A stretch of 64,000 nucleotides of DNA from Clostridia bacterium (lineage in GTDB: Bacteria > Bacillota > Clostridia > Christensenellales > CAG-1252). Made by a program: the position numbers and the translations under genes. The notes beneath the pieces were generated by a model, which saw only the letters and a program-made list of their open reading frames with translations, was not told the origin of the DNA and made no database searches. Each line of letters opens with the position of its first letter. The first letter of the stretch is position 1. The DNA is taken from contig JAFPXC010000031.1 in assembly GCA_017394805.1 (NCBI GenBank), positions 1-64,000 on the forward strand, in the 5' to 3' direction. Positions 50,540-57,875 of the stretch are shown here, piece after piece.

Positions 50540-52423
50540 TTATCCCATATCCACGTACAGCACGCACTTGGCGGTGCACTCGGCACCCGCCACCGGGAAT
50601 TGGTAGGTGACGGCGCCACCCTCTCCGCTCGCTTCGAGATAGATGCCCAAATGGCGGCACACGCCCTGCACCTCGCCGTAGGACTTACCCATGAGGTCGG
50701 GCATCACGAACGTTTCGAGGGGTTGGACGGACTCGGTCGGCACGAGGTCGAGGTAGGCCGCCGTATTGCGAAAAATATCCCCCACGAAGGGCGCGGCCAC
50801 CTGACTGCCGTAATACAAATACCCCTGCGGCTCGTCCACGTACAACAGGCAAACGTACTGTCTGTCGCCCGCCGACAAAAAGCCGATGAACGAACTGAGG
50901 TATTTGCCCCGATCGATACCGCCGTTTTTGTACTTTTGCGCGGTACCCGTCTTGCCGCCGATCTCGTAGCCCTCCACGCCCGCCAAGCGGCCGCTGCCGC
51001 CGTTGACCACGCCCAAAAGAAGGTTGCGCACGGTCTCCGAGGTGGATTTTTTGAGCACCTCTACCCCTTTGGGGTAGAATTGCGCCGCCACGCGTCCCTC
51101 CGCATCCGTCACGACGTCCATAACGTGCGGGGTGTACAACGTGCCGCCGTTGACGCACGCCGTCACCGCGCGCACCAATTCCATGGGCGTCACGGCGATG
51201 GCCTGCCCGAACCCGATACGCGCGAGGTCGACCGTCTTGACGTCTTCCTCTTTGAGCAAAAGCCCCGACGCTTCGCCCGAAATGTCCACGCCCGTCTTCT
51301 CGGTAAGACCGAACGAGCGGAAGTATTCGTACATTTTTTGCGTGCCTACCCGTAGCGCCAACTCCATAAAGGCGCAGTTGCAACTGTTTTGCACGGCCTC
51401 GCCGAGCGTCTGCGAACCGTGTCCCTTGCTCTTCCAACACTTGATCCGCTGACCGTCCACCTCTTTGGACCCCGCGCAGTAGAACGTGTCGTCCAACCGT
51501 GCCACCCCCTCGTTGACGGCGGCCGCCAGCGTGATGATCTTGAAGGTGGAACCCATCTCGTACACGTTGGTGGTCGCGCTGATTTTGCTCGTGGCGAACA
51601 GCGTCGCCAAGTCGTCGCGGGGCACGTTGTTGAGGTCGAAATTGGGCGCTTCGGCCACGGCGACCACGCCGCCTCGGTCGTCCATCACCACACAGGCCGC
51701 CCCTTTGGCTTGGTATTTCAAATAGGCGTTTTCTACCGCGCTCTCGGCAAAATATTGAATGCTTTTGTCTACGGTGAGCGTGAGGTCGAGCCCCTCCACG
51801 GCGGGGATATAGGCGATGCCGTCCGCTATGCTCCTGCCGCGTATATCCGCCTCGGTCAGTTGGTAGCCGTCCAAGCCCTTGAGATAATCGTCATAATAGA
51901 GTTCCAACCCCGTCTGCCCCAAGGTGTCCGCGTCCGTAAAGCCCAACAGTTGGCACATAAAATTGCCGTACGGATAGTACCGCTTGATATCGCGCGAGAA
52001 ATACATTCCCTTGCGACCGGTCGCGATGAGGGCCACCATCTGCTCTTTGGTGACGCGCTTCGCCACCGTCACTTCGGACGCGCCTTTTTTGTTGATTTTG
52101 GCAGATACAGCATCGCGGTCGAGATACAAAACGTCGGCGATGGCGGCGGCCAACCCCTCTTTGTCCGCCACTTCGACGGGGCGCACGTACAAGGTGTAGG
52201 CGGTGTCCGTACCCGCCAACAGCACGCCGTTGCGGTCGTATATGCCGCCGCGCGTCGCCCGCAACGGGACGTCGCGCGTCCATTGGTCCAAAGCGCGCGC
52301 CTGCAAATTGCGCCCGTCGTACAGTTGGATATAACACAGCTTGCCCGCCACGATACAAAAAAAGAAGGCTACCGCCAATATCGTTGCCAATAACCTTCTT
52401 CTGAATTTGATTTGCGTTGTCAA
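50540..52423 (-). CDS. Class B penicillin-binding protein with PASTA domain (PBP2B/SpoVD-like)
   Basis: Monofunctional transpeptidase of 627 aa. One N-terminal span (residues 9-30), a dimerisation domain, then the transpeptidase: STFK (SxxK), SCN (SxN, in NSCNCAF) and KTGT. A single PASTA domain closes the protein (FVMPDLMGKSYGEVQGVCR, last 70 residues), as in SpoVD and some PBP2B. Whether it serves division or the spore cortex is not decided by sequence. The start is a TTG (52421-52423), 10 bases after AGGAGG; no ATG is available before the span. Confidence 0.9.
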   Translation of the reverse strand: MTTQIKFRRRLLATILAVAFFFCIVAGKLCYIQLYDGRNLQARALDQWTRDVPLRATRGGIYDRNGVLLAGTDTAYTLYVRPVEVADKEGLAAAIADVLYLDRDAVSAKINKKGASEVTVAKRVTKEQMVALIATGRKGMYFSRDIKRYYPYGNFMCQLLGFTDADTLGQTGLELYYDDYLKGLDGYQLTEADIRGRSIADGIAYIPAVEGLDLTLTVDKSIQYFAESAVENAYLKYQAKGAACVVMDDRGGVVAVAEAPNFDLNNVPRDDLATLFATSKISATTNVYEMGSTFKIITLAAAVNEGVARLDDTFYCAGSKEVDGQRIKCWKSKGHGSQTLGEAVQNSCNCAFMELALRVGTQKMYEYFRSFGLTEKTGVDISGEASGLLLKEEDVKTVDLARIGFGQAIAVTPMELVRAVTACVNGGTLYTPHVMDVVTDAEGRVAAQFYPKGVEVLKKSTSETVRNLLLGVVNGGSGRLAGVEGYEIGGKTGTAQKYKNGGIDRGKYLSSFIGFLSAGDRQYVCLLYVDEPQGYLYYGSQVAAPFVGDIFRNTAAYLDLVPTESVQPLETFVMPDLMGKSYGEVQGVCRHLGIYLEASGEGGAVTYQFPVAGAECTAKCVLYVDMG

Positions 52424-52429
52424 CCCCTA

Positions 52430-53065
52430 TCAACCTCCTACTGCGTTGTTGAGCCAGTCACACAACTTGTCAAACCAGTTCGTTTGGGGTTTCACTTCCT
52501 CGTAGGGCGTCAATTCCACTACGACTTTCTCGCCCGAAAGGGTGTAGATGGTGTTGACGTTGACCTCGGGCACCTCGGTTTCGGAAGCCGCGGCCACGGG
52601 GTACATCTTGGACGTACTCACGGTGAGGGACTTCTTCTCCCACGCCGTACCGGGCATCGTCAACAGCAGGGCCAGCACCACGCCGATGGCCAGCAAAATG
52701 TACACGACCAACCACACGGCACGTTTTTGATTGAATACGCGCACGGTCTCGGTCTCGGCCTTTTGGGCGGCTGGAACGGCGGGAGCAACGGGCGCAACGG
52801 GAGCGACGGCTTCGACCGAACCTTCGGTTTCGACTGCCTTCGATTGATACTCGACCGATTGATAGCGCACGGCGTCCTCATATTCCACTTCGGACACGGC
52901 CACGCCCTCGTTCATCAGCAATCCCTCGAGATAGTTGCGGTAGGTGTCGCTCGTCGCGGCCTGCTCTGCGCTGTAGACGGAGTCTCCCATGACCTTAGTG
53001 TCCACGGGCGTTTTGTTGACCGTTACTTTTTGATTGTCGGTGACTTTCTCTCTTTCGGTAATCAT
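52430..53065 (-). CDS. Single-span protein in the ftsL position
   Basis: 211-aa protein between rsmH and the PBP gene, where ftsL normally lies. A polar N-terminal part (115 residues, with an Ala/Pro/Val linker at 86-100), one span at 116-136 (AVWLVVYILLAIGVVLALLL) and an outer part of 75 residues. FtsL is usually 100-130 aa with a short N-terminus and a coiled coil after the span; here the N-terminus is much longer and no heptads are obvious. I take it as a divergent FtsL by position and topology only. Confidence 0.55.
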   Translation of the reverse strand: MITEREKVTDNQKVTVNKTPVDTKVMGDSVYSAEQAATSDTYRNYLEGLLMNEGVAVSEVEYEDAVRYQSVEYQSKAVETEGSVEAVAPVAPVAPAVPAAQKAETETVRVFNQKRAVWLVVYILLAIGVVLALLLTMPGTAWEKKSLTVSTSKMYPVAAASETEVPEVNVNTIYTLSGEKVVVELTPYEEVKPQTNWFDKLCDWLNNAVGG

Positions 53066-53086
53066 TGTATTCTCTCCTACAGTCGT

Positions 53087-54001
53087 TTATGCCTTGCGCT
53101 CGGCGATCCGCAACTTTGCGCTCTCCGCTCGGGGGTTTCTCTCCAACTCCTCGTCCGAGGCAACGAGGGGGTGTTTCGTGATAATTTTGGCAATGCTCAC
53201 CTTGTTGCAGGTGCACACGGGTTGCCGTTTGTCGCATATGCAGTCGCATTCGGCGTACCGAAACGCGTTCTTTGCGATGCGGTCTTCCAAACTATGGAAG
53301 GTGATGATGGCGATGCGCCCTTGGGGATTGAGGTTCTCGATACCCTTGAGGATGCATTCGTACAGGCCGTTGAGTTCGTCGTTGACGTAGATGCGCAGGG
53401 CCTGAAAGGTACGCTTGGCGGGATGGCCTCCCGTGTAGCGGTATTTGGCGGGCGTGGCCGCCTCCACGATCTCGGCGAGCCGCAAGGTCGTCTCGATAGG
53501 CGCTTTTTTGTGTTCCTCGACGATGAAGCGGGCGATTCGAGAGGCGAATCTGTCTTCGCCGTACTTGTAGATGATGTCGGACAGCTGCCGCTCGTCGAAC
53601 GTATTGACGACTTCCATCGCCGAAATGCCTCGGGTGGGATCCATACGCATATCCAACTTGCCGTCGAAGCGATAACTGAATCCGCGCTCGGCCGTGTCCA
53701 CTTGATAGCTCGATACGCCGAGGTCCATCAATATGCCGTCCACGCCCTTGAGGTCGGGCAATACGTTTTTGAAGTCGTCGTGGACGAAGGTCACGTTGGG
53801 ATAGGTCACCCGCTCTTTGGCTACCGATAGGGCGTCGGGATCTTTGTCGATGCAAATCATCTTGCCCGTCGTCAGCCGCTCGACGATCGCCTTGGTGTGT
53901 CCCGCCCCGCCCGTCGTGCAGTCGACGTAGGTGCCGTCGGGTTTGATCTGCAAGCCCTCGATCACCTCGGCGAGCATAATGGGCTGATGGTAGAACTCCA
54001 T
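53087..54001 (-). CDS. rsmH: 16S rRNA (cytosine-1402-N4)-methyltransferase
   Basis: RsmH/MraW, 304 aa. It begins MEFYHQPIMLAEVIEGL; motif I is YVDCTTGGAGHTKAI, then the ID acidic site, LMDLGVSSYQVDTAERGFSY and the late FHSLEDRIAKNAFR. The C-terminal Cys-rich bit (CDCICDKRQPVCTCNK) is a common feature of firmicute members. Its ATG shares one base with the mraZ stop (TAATG), so translation is coupled. Confidence 0.96.
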   Translation of the reverse strand: MEFYHQPIMLAEVIEGLQIKPDGTYVDCTTGGAGHTKAIVERLTTGKMICIDKDPDALSVAKERVTYPNVTFVHDDFKNVLPDLKGVDGILMDLGVSSYQVDTAERGFSYRFDGKLDMRMDPTRGISAMEVVNTFDERQLSDIIYKYGEDRFASRIARFIVEEHKKAPIETTLRLAEIVEAATPAKYRYTGGHPAKRTFQALRIYVNDELNGLYECILKGIENLNPQGRIAIITFHSLEDRIAKNAFRYAECDCICDKRQPVCTCNKVSIAKIITKHPLVASDEELERNPRAESAKLRIAERKA

Positions 54002-54495
54002 TACTTCTTGTCCTCGGCTTTGGCCTTCTCCAACGCCGCCAAGCGTTCGTCCGCTTGATTGCGCTCCTCGTCCGTGAGGACCATGTAGTAGGCCACGTCA
54101 TCGTTGTTGCGAAGTTCGAAGTACTTTTTGCTCCAAATCTCCACGGTGGTGTTGTTGCCGATGACGACCACTTCGGCGTTGTCCTTGAAACCGAACTCGT
54201 TGCGGAACTGCACGGGGATCTTGAATCGGCCTTGCGCGTCACACTCGAAGGGCATCATACTCAGGAATAAGTTACGGTAATACTTGTACTGCGTTCTTTC
54301 GGTCACCGGATTGACTTTCATTTGGTTCTCCGATTCACGCTCGTACGATTCGGCGGTATAAATGACGAGATACTTACCGAGGCCGTAACCGATGCGCAAA
54401 CCACTGCCCAACGAGTTGCGAATCTCGGTGGGAATGCGCATACGACCTTTCTCGTCTATTTGGTAGAAGTAGCTACCGCTGAATCCGTTTGCCAT
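54001..54495 (-). CDS. mraZ: Transcriptional regulator MraZ
   Basis: AbrB-like DNA-binding protein that controls its own division cluster. Two MraZ repeats are present: YFYQIDEKGRMRIPTEIRNS (residues 9-28) and FECDAQGRFKIPVQFRNE (about 83-100), each with the DxxGR core. At 164 aa it has a 20-residue charged extension (KAKAEDKK end) compared with the usual 143-150. A GAGGAG site precedes the ATG, and MraZ-type boxes overlap its promoter. Confidence 0.96.
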   Translation of the reverse strand: MANGFSGSYFYQIDEKGRMRIPTEIRNSLGSGLRIGYGLGKYLVIYTAESYERESENQMKVNPVTERTQYKYYRNLFLSMMPFECDAQGRFKIPVQFRNEFGFKDNAEVVVIGNNTTVEIWSKKYFELRNNDDVAYYMVLTDEERNQADERLAALEKAKAEDKK

Positions 54496-54515
54496 ACTCT
54501 CTCCTCATTTGGTAG

Positions 54516-54550
54516 CCACATTATAACCCATTTCATCCACCTTTGTCCAC
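54516..54550 (-). promoter_or_regulatory. mraZ promoter overlapped by four MraZ boxes
   Basis: Minus strand, in order: GTGGA, GTGGA, TGGGT, TGTGG, beginning at 54550, 54540, 54530 and 54520, so exactly 10 bases apart with 5-base gaps, the known MraZ operator layout. The promoter TGGACA (54544-54549), 18 bases, TATAAT (54520-54525) lies within them, so binding should repress the operon. Confidence 0.8.
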
Positions 54551-54959
54551 CCCAAATTGAAAAAATATTTCGCGTTATTATTAAGAATTGTTATGAATTG
54601 TTACAGTTTTATTAAGATACACCAACTATTTGTAAAATATCGTACAATTCGTACAGCAAATACAACTTTTTGTTGTACTCACTCGGGCGTATTTTCGAGA
54701 GTTCTGTCGATACGCGTAAACTCGAGGTGGATTTTGGCGGTGGACGGAGGGGGACGAACGGTGGTCGACAAGGGATAAAAGGTGGTCAAACCCGTCTATT
54801 CTCCTTCCTTACACGATCTCGAGGCTCACTTATGTATGTATATAAAGTTAGATAATTATATTATAACACAATTTTTGACAATCTGGTGGTTAAAAGTGGA
54901 CGAGTATATATTATTAAGTAATCTTAGTCAAAATCGCGGAAATTGCCCGACGAATTCCC
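54551..54959. other. AT-rich non-coding stretch upstream of mraZ
   Basis: Apart from the GTGG boxes it holds a TACAAC-ttttt-GTTGTA hairpin near 54660-54677 and AT-rich runs near 54845-54870. I see no gene: the open frames here lack ribosome-binding sites and family-like content. Confidence 0.6.
54727..54790 (+). promoter_or_regulatory. Second GTGG-box array, plus orientation
   Basis: GTGG-type words recur on the plus strand near 54727, 54740, 54750 (GGGGA), 54761, 54771 (AGGGA) and 54782, mostly 10 bases apart. A further pair (GTGG at 54886 and 54896, exactly 10 apart) lies just after a TTGACA (54875-54880). They face away from mraZ toward the repeat array; no coding gene follows for 750 bases. 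No normal promoter is resolved here. Confidence 0.45.
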
Positions 54960-55560
54960 TTCCCCGCGTAAACCGCAAAACCTCACGCGCGTGTGCGAGC
55001 GAGCGCGCACGCGCACAAAATTCATTTGACTCGCACCCGATTGCGCCCGTGCCGAGCCCACGCGCGCCACAAACACGCGCACAAAATCCATGTCGTCGCG
55101 CGCCCTCGCCGCGCTTTCCGCTGCTCTTCCCATGCACCCGCGCCAAGCGTACCAATACGCACTCGCGCATATCGTTCGCTCTATCTATACGCGCCCGTGC
55201 GCTTGGACAGGCATTGTCGTTCGATAAAACTATATTCGCGGTGCGTATGTCGCGCAGAACGCGCGCACATATTCGTTCGACTTGTCTATATATGCGTGCA
55301 CGCACTCACGCATTATCGTTCGATTATCTATAATGTGCGCGCGCACGAACGGGCATTTTGTTCGATAATTCTATATGCGCACGCACGCACCGCACAAATC
55401 GTTCGTCGGATCTATTACACGCGCGTGCACCCATCGCGCCCAAATCGTTCGATATAAACAATACCACGCAAGCACGTGTTTTAGGCGCGGGCGCAAAATA
55501 TTTCGCGCGCGTGCACGCTCTGCGTCAATCTATCGTACAGGATGCGGGCGCAGCATGATA
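54960..55560. repeat. Degenerate tandem array of TCGTTCG palindromes and alternating GC/GT-AC tracts
   Basis: TCGTTCG recurs at 55172, 55217, 55273, 55316, 55399 and 55445, with a variant (TTGTTCG) at 55358; intervals are 41-56 bases. Most copies extend toward ATCGTTCGAT and are followed by a CTATA-like AT stretch, then a purine-pyrimidine alternating tract such as GTGCGCGCGCAC (near 55335) or TGCGTGCACGCA (near 55292). The left part has a different repeat (CACGCGCACAAAATYCAT near 55008 and 55074). Frames on both strands are arginine-rich translations without start signals, so I regard it as non-coding. Confidence 0.75.
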
Positions 55561-55622
55561 CCTCAACAAGTCTCGTCCGTACCGCAACGCTATTTTCGCC
55601 GCGGATTAATTGACGGAAAGCA

Positions 55623-55651
55623 TTGCAAAAGTGCGACCGCTTTGGTATAAT
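55623..55651 (+). promoter_or_regulatory. Promoter of the metallophosphoesterase gene (leaderless)
   Basis: -35 TTGCAA (55623-55628), 17-base spacer, -10 TATAAT (55646-55651); the ATG begins 6 bases later at 55658. Confidence 0.75.
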
Positions 55652-55657
55652 TGTAGT

Positions 55658-56353
55658 ATGATATACGCCATCAGCGATTTACATCTCAGTCTCGACGGCA
55701 ACAAGCCCATGGAAGTCTTCGGCGACGGTTGGAAGGATTACCTCAACCAGGTCGAAGCCTCTTGGTCTGCCCTCGTGCGGGAAGAAGATACCGTGCTATT
55801 GGCGGGCGACCTCAGCTGGGCGCTGAAATTGGAAAACGCCAAAGCCGACTTCACCTTCCTCGACAGAATGCCGGGGCAAAAGGTCATCATTCGCGGCAAT
55901 CACGACTATTGGTGGACCTCGTACAACAAGGTTTGCCTGGCCGTTCCCCCCTCGGTGCACCCCCTGCAAAACAACGCCTATCGCATAGACGGCGAAGGCG
56001 TGGTCGTATGCGGCAGTCGCGGCTGGCTCATCGCCGACGACAAATCCACCGACGAGGACAAGAAGATTTACAATCGTGAATTGATTCGTATGCAAATGGC
56101 GTTGGACGACGCCGTGCGCATTCGCCGCGAAGGGGATCGTCTCTTCGTTATGACGCACTATCCCCCGTTCGGTCTCAACTTCGCACCGACCGAAATGACC
56201 GCCTTGTTCTCCCGCTACGGCGTAGAGAAAGTCATCTACGGTCACATTCACGGCAAGGCGAGCTATTACGAACTGATGCGCACCATAGACGGCGTTATTT
56301 ACGTCCTCACTTCGACCGACTTGCGCGACCATACCCTCACCCTCATACCGTAG
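55658..56353 (+). CDS. Calcineurin-like metallophosphoesterase
   Basis: Dinuclear-metal phosphohydrolase of 231 aa (COG1768-like). All metal-site motifs are present in order: DLHL, GDLSWA, GNHDYWW, THYPP and GHIHG. Substrate unknown. I start at ATG 55658, the first residue of MIYAISDLHLS; a longer frame from 55610 runs through the promoter. There is no ribosome-binding site, so the mRNA is probably leaderless. The gene follows the repeat array. Confidence 0.9.
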   Translation: MIYAISDLHLSLDGNKPMEVFGDGWKDYLNQVEASWSALVREEDTVLLAGDLSWALKLENAKADFTFLDRMPGQKVIIRGNHDYWWTSYNKVCLAVPPSVHPLQNNAYRIDGEGVVVCGSRGWLIADDKSTDEDKKIYNRELIRMQMALDDAVRIRREGDRLFVMTHYPPFGLNFAPTEMTALFSRYGVEKVIYGHIHGKASYYELMRTIDGVIYVLTSTDLRDHTLTLIP

Positions 56354-56494
56354 TCGGGGTTGCAAAGCCCCCTCTTTGCACCCATTCCAAGCCCGCACGC
56401 CCGCGCCGCAGTCGTCTCTGCGGCGCTTTGCTTTTGCGATTTATTTCACCAAAATCCCCGATGCGTCATATCCTCTACTAAAGGAGGATTTAAT

Positions 56495-57127
56495 ATGCCA
56501 TTTTCCAACAACGTTCGTCCCGACCGTATGCCGGGACCTATCAGCGGCAACCCCGCCTCGGGCTTGTGCGAAAAGGTTTGCATACAAGTCACCAAAGTGT
56601 TCGACGCTTGCATCAAGCAAGAGACGATGCCGCAGCAAGCGGTCACGGTGACCGACATCACGCCCCAATCGGCCACGCCGCCCTATACGTTCGTCAGCGC
56701 GCGTTCCACCACCTCGCAAGGTACGGTGTCGAGCGTCACCCTGACGACCTTGGACCCCAACACGGGCGCAACGCGCATCCAAATGAACGTGGACATTCCC
56801 ATCGAGGTAATGTTCACCGACAGCACCAACCAAACCGCAGTCGGCACCGCCACCCTGACGGTACCTCGCGATATCGTGCTCAACGTGCCCCAAGCGTCCG
56901 TCATTCCCTACCGTATCGAAGCGGTCGTCAACGCGGTCAGCACGGTAGGCGCTTACGCGGGGGACGACACCTTCAACCTGACCTTCTGCGTGACCATCAT
57001 CGTCAAAATAGTCACCGACGTCGAACTGCTGGTGCCCTCGTACGGCTATTGTTACATACCGCCCTGCCAGGAATTCCAGCAAGAAGTCTGCGACGGCTTC
57101 TTCGACCTGCCCCTATTCCCGCAATAG
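56495..57127 (+). CDS. Cys-patterned beta-rich protein, possible spore coat or envelope protein
   Basis: 210-aa protein without signal peptide or membrane span. CEKVCIQVTKVFDACIKQ (residues 25-42) resembles the start of proteins common in spore-forming Clostridia; the middle is rich in Thr, Val and Ser and looks like beta strands (TVSSVTLTTLDP, IPIEVMFTDS); the C-terminus has CYIPPCQEF and EVCDG. No family function is known to me. A strong AAGGAGG site precedes the ATG at 56495 and a strong terminator follows. The coat suggestion is inference from composition and from the sporulating host. Confidence 0.7.
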   Translation: MPFSNNVRPDRMPGPISGNPASGLCEKVCIQVTKVFDACIKQETMPQQAVTVTDITPQSATPPYTFVSARSTTSQGTVSSVTLTTLDPNTGATRIQMNVDIPIEVMFTDSTNQTAVGTATLTVPRDIVLNVPQASVIPYRIEAVVNAVSTVGAYAGDDTFNLTFCVTIIVKIVTDVELLVPSYGYCYIPPCQEFQQEVCDGFFDLPLFPQ

Positions 57128-57137
57128 GCAACCAACC

Positions 57138-57174
57138 AAAAGAACCGTTTTCCATAGCGGAAAACGGTTCTTTT
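57138..57174. terminator. Strong bidirectional terminator
   Basis: AAAAGAACCGTTTTCC pairs with GGAAAACGGTTCTTTT around a small loop, 16 pairs, with A and T runs at the two ends. It serves the coat-like gene and the convergent engB. Confidence 0.9.
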
Positions 57175-57239
57175 ATATTGCTATCATACCTTTATACCGC
57201 GTAGCGGTATCGGCGTGCAAAAGCGCGTCGAATGCTCTC

Positions 57240-57875
57240 TTAGGACTCGCCGTCCGCGCCGTCGTCATCGCCGACGTCCGCATAGGTTTCGGCCGCGACG
57301 AGCAATTCCTCAATGCGCGCCAGCACCCTCTCCCTGCCGTACTTGTTTTGACTCGATACGGGATAGACGGCGGCAGGCGTCAAGCACAGGGCGTCCGCCA
57401 GCATTTTGACTTGACGGGGAATTTGGCTCTTGTTGATCTTGTCCGCCTTGGTCGCTATGACCGTAAACCCTATGCGGTAGTGATTGAGGAATGTGATCAT
57501 CATCTTGTCCAACTCGTTGGGCTCGTGGCGGATATCCAATATGACAAACACGTTTTTGAGTTGCGTGCTCCCACGGAGATAGGCCTCTATCAAAGTGCTC
57601 CACCGCTCTTTCTCGGCGTCCGACACGCGCGCGAACCCGTAGCCGGGCAAATCTACGAAATAGCATTGTCCGTTGTTGATATTGAAATAATTGATGAGGC
57701 GCGTGCGCCCCGGCTCGGATGAAGCCTTGGCCAACTTGTTGCGGTTGGTCAGGCAGTTGATAAAAGAGGATTTGCCCACGTTAGAGCGCCCGACGAAGGC
57801 AATCTCGGGCAGGTCGGACAGTAGTTTGGCGCTGTCGGCCACGCTTATCACGAATTTGGCGTCCTTGATAATCAC
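57240..57875 (-). CDS. engB: Ribosome biogenesis GTPase EngB/YsxC
   Basis: GTPase needed for 50S assembly, 211 aa. G1 GRSNVGKS (29-36), G2 region PGRTRLINYF, G3 DLPGYGFA, G4 TKADK and G5 VSSQ are present. The start is GTG (57873-57875), overlapping the lon stop (GTGA), with AGGAG 8 bases upstream. An acidic C-terminal tail (DVGDDDGADGES) is extra. It is the last gene of the tig-clpP-clpX-lon operon. Confidence 0.95.
   Translation of the reverse strand: MIIKDAKFVISVADSAKLLSDLPEIAFVGRSNVGKSSFINCLTNRNKLAKASSEPGRTRLINYFNINNGQCYFVDLPGYGFARVSDAEKERWSTLIEAYLRGSTQLKNVFVILDIRHEPNELDKMMITFLNHYRIGFTVIATKADKINKSQIPRQVKMLADALCLTPAAVYPVSSQNKYGRERVLARIEELLVAAETYADVGDDDGADGES

Noticed and set aside
55172-55451. 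CRISPR array
   Set aside because: Only a 7-base core is conserved, intervals vary from 41 to 56 bases, spacers are similar in composition, and no cas gene is present.
54782-55457. Long open frames on both strands within the repeat array
   Set aside because: They are arginine/alanine-rich readings of alternating GC sequence, overlap one another on both strands, lack ribosome-binding sites and resemble no protein family.
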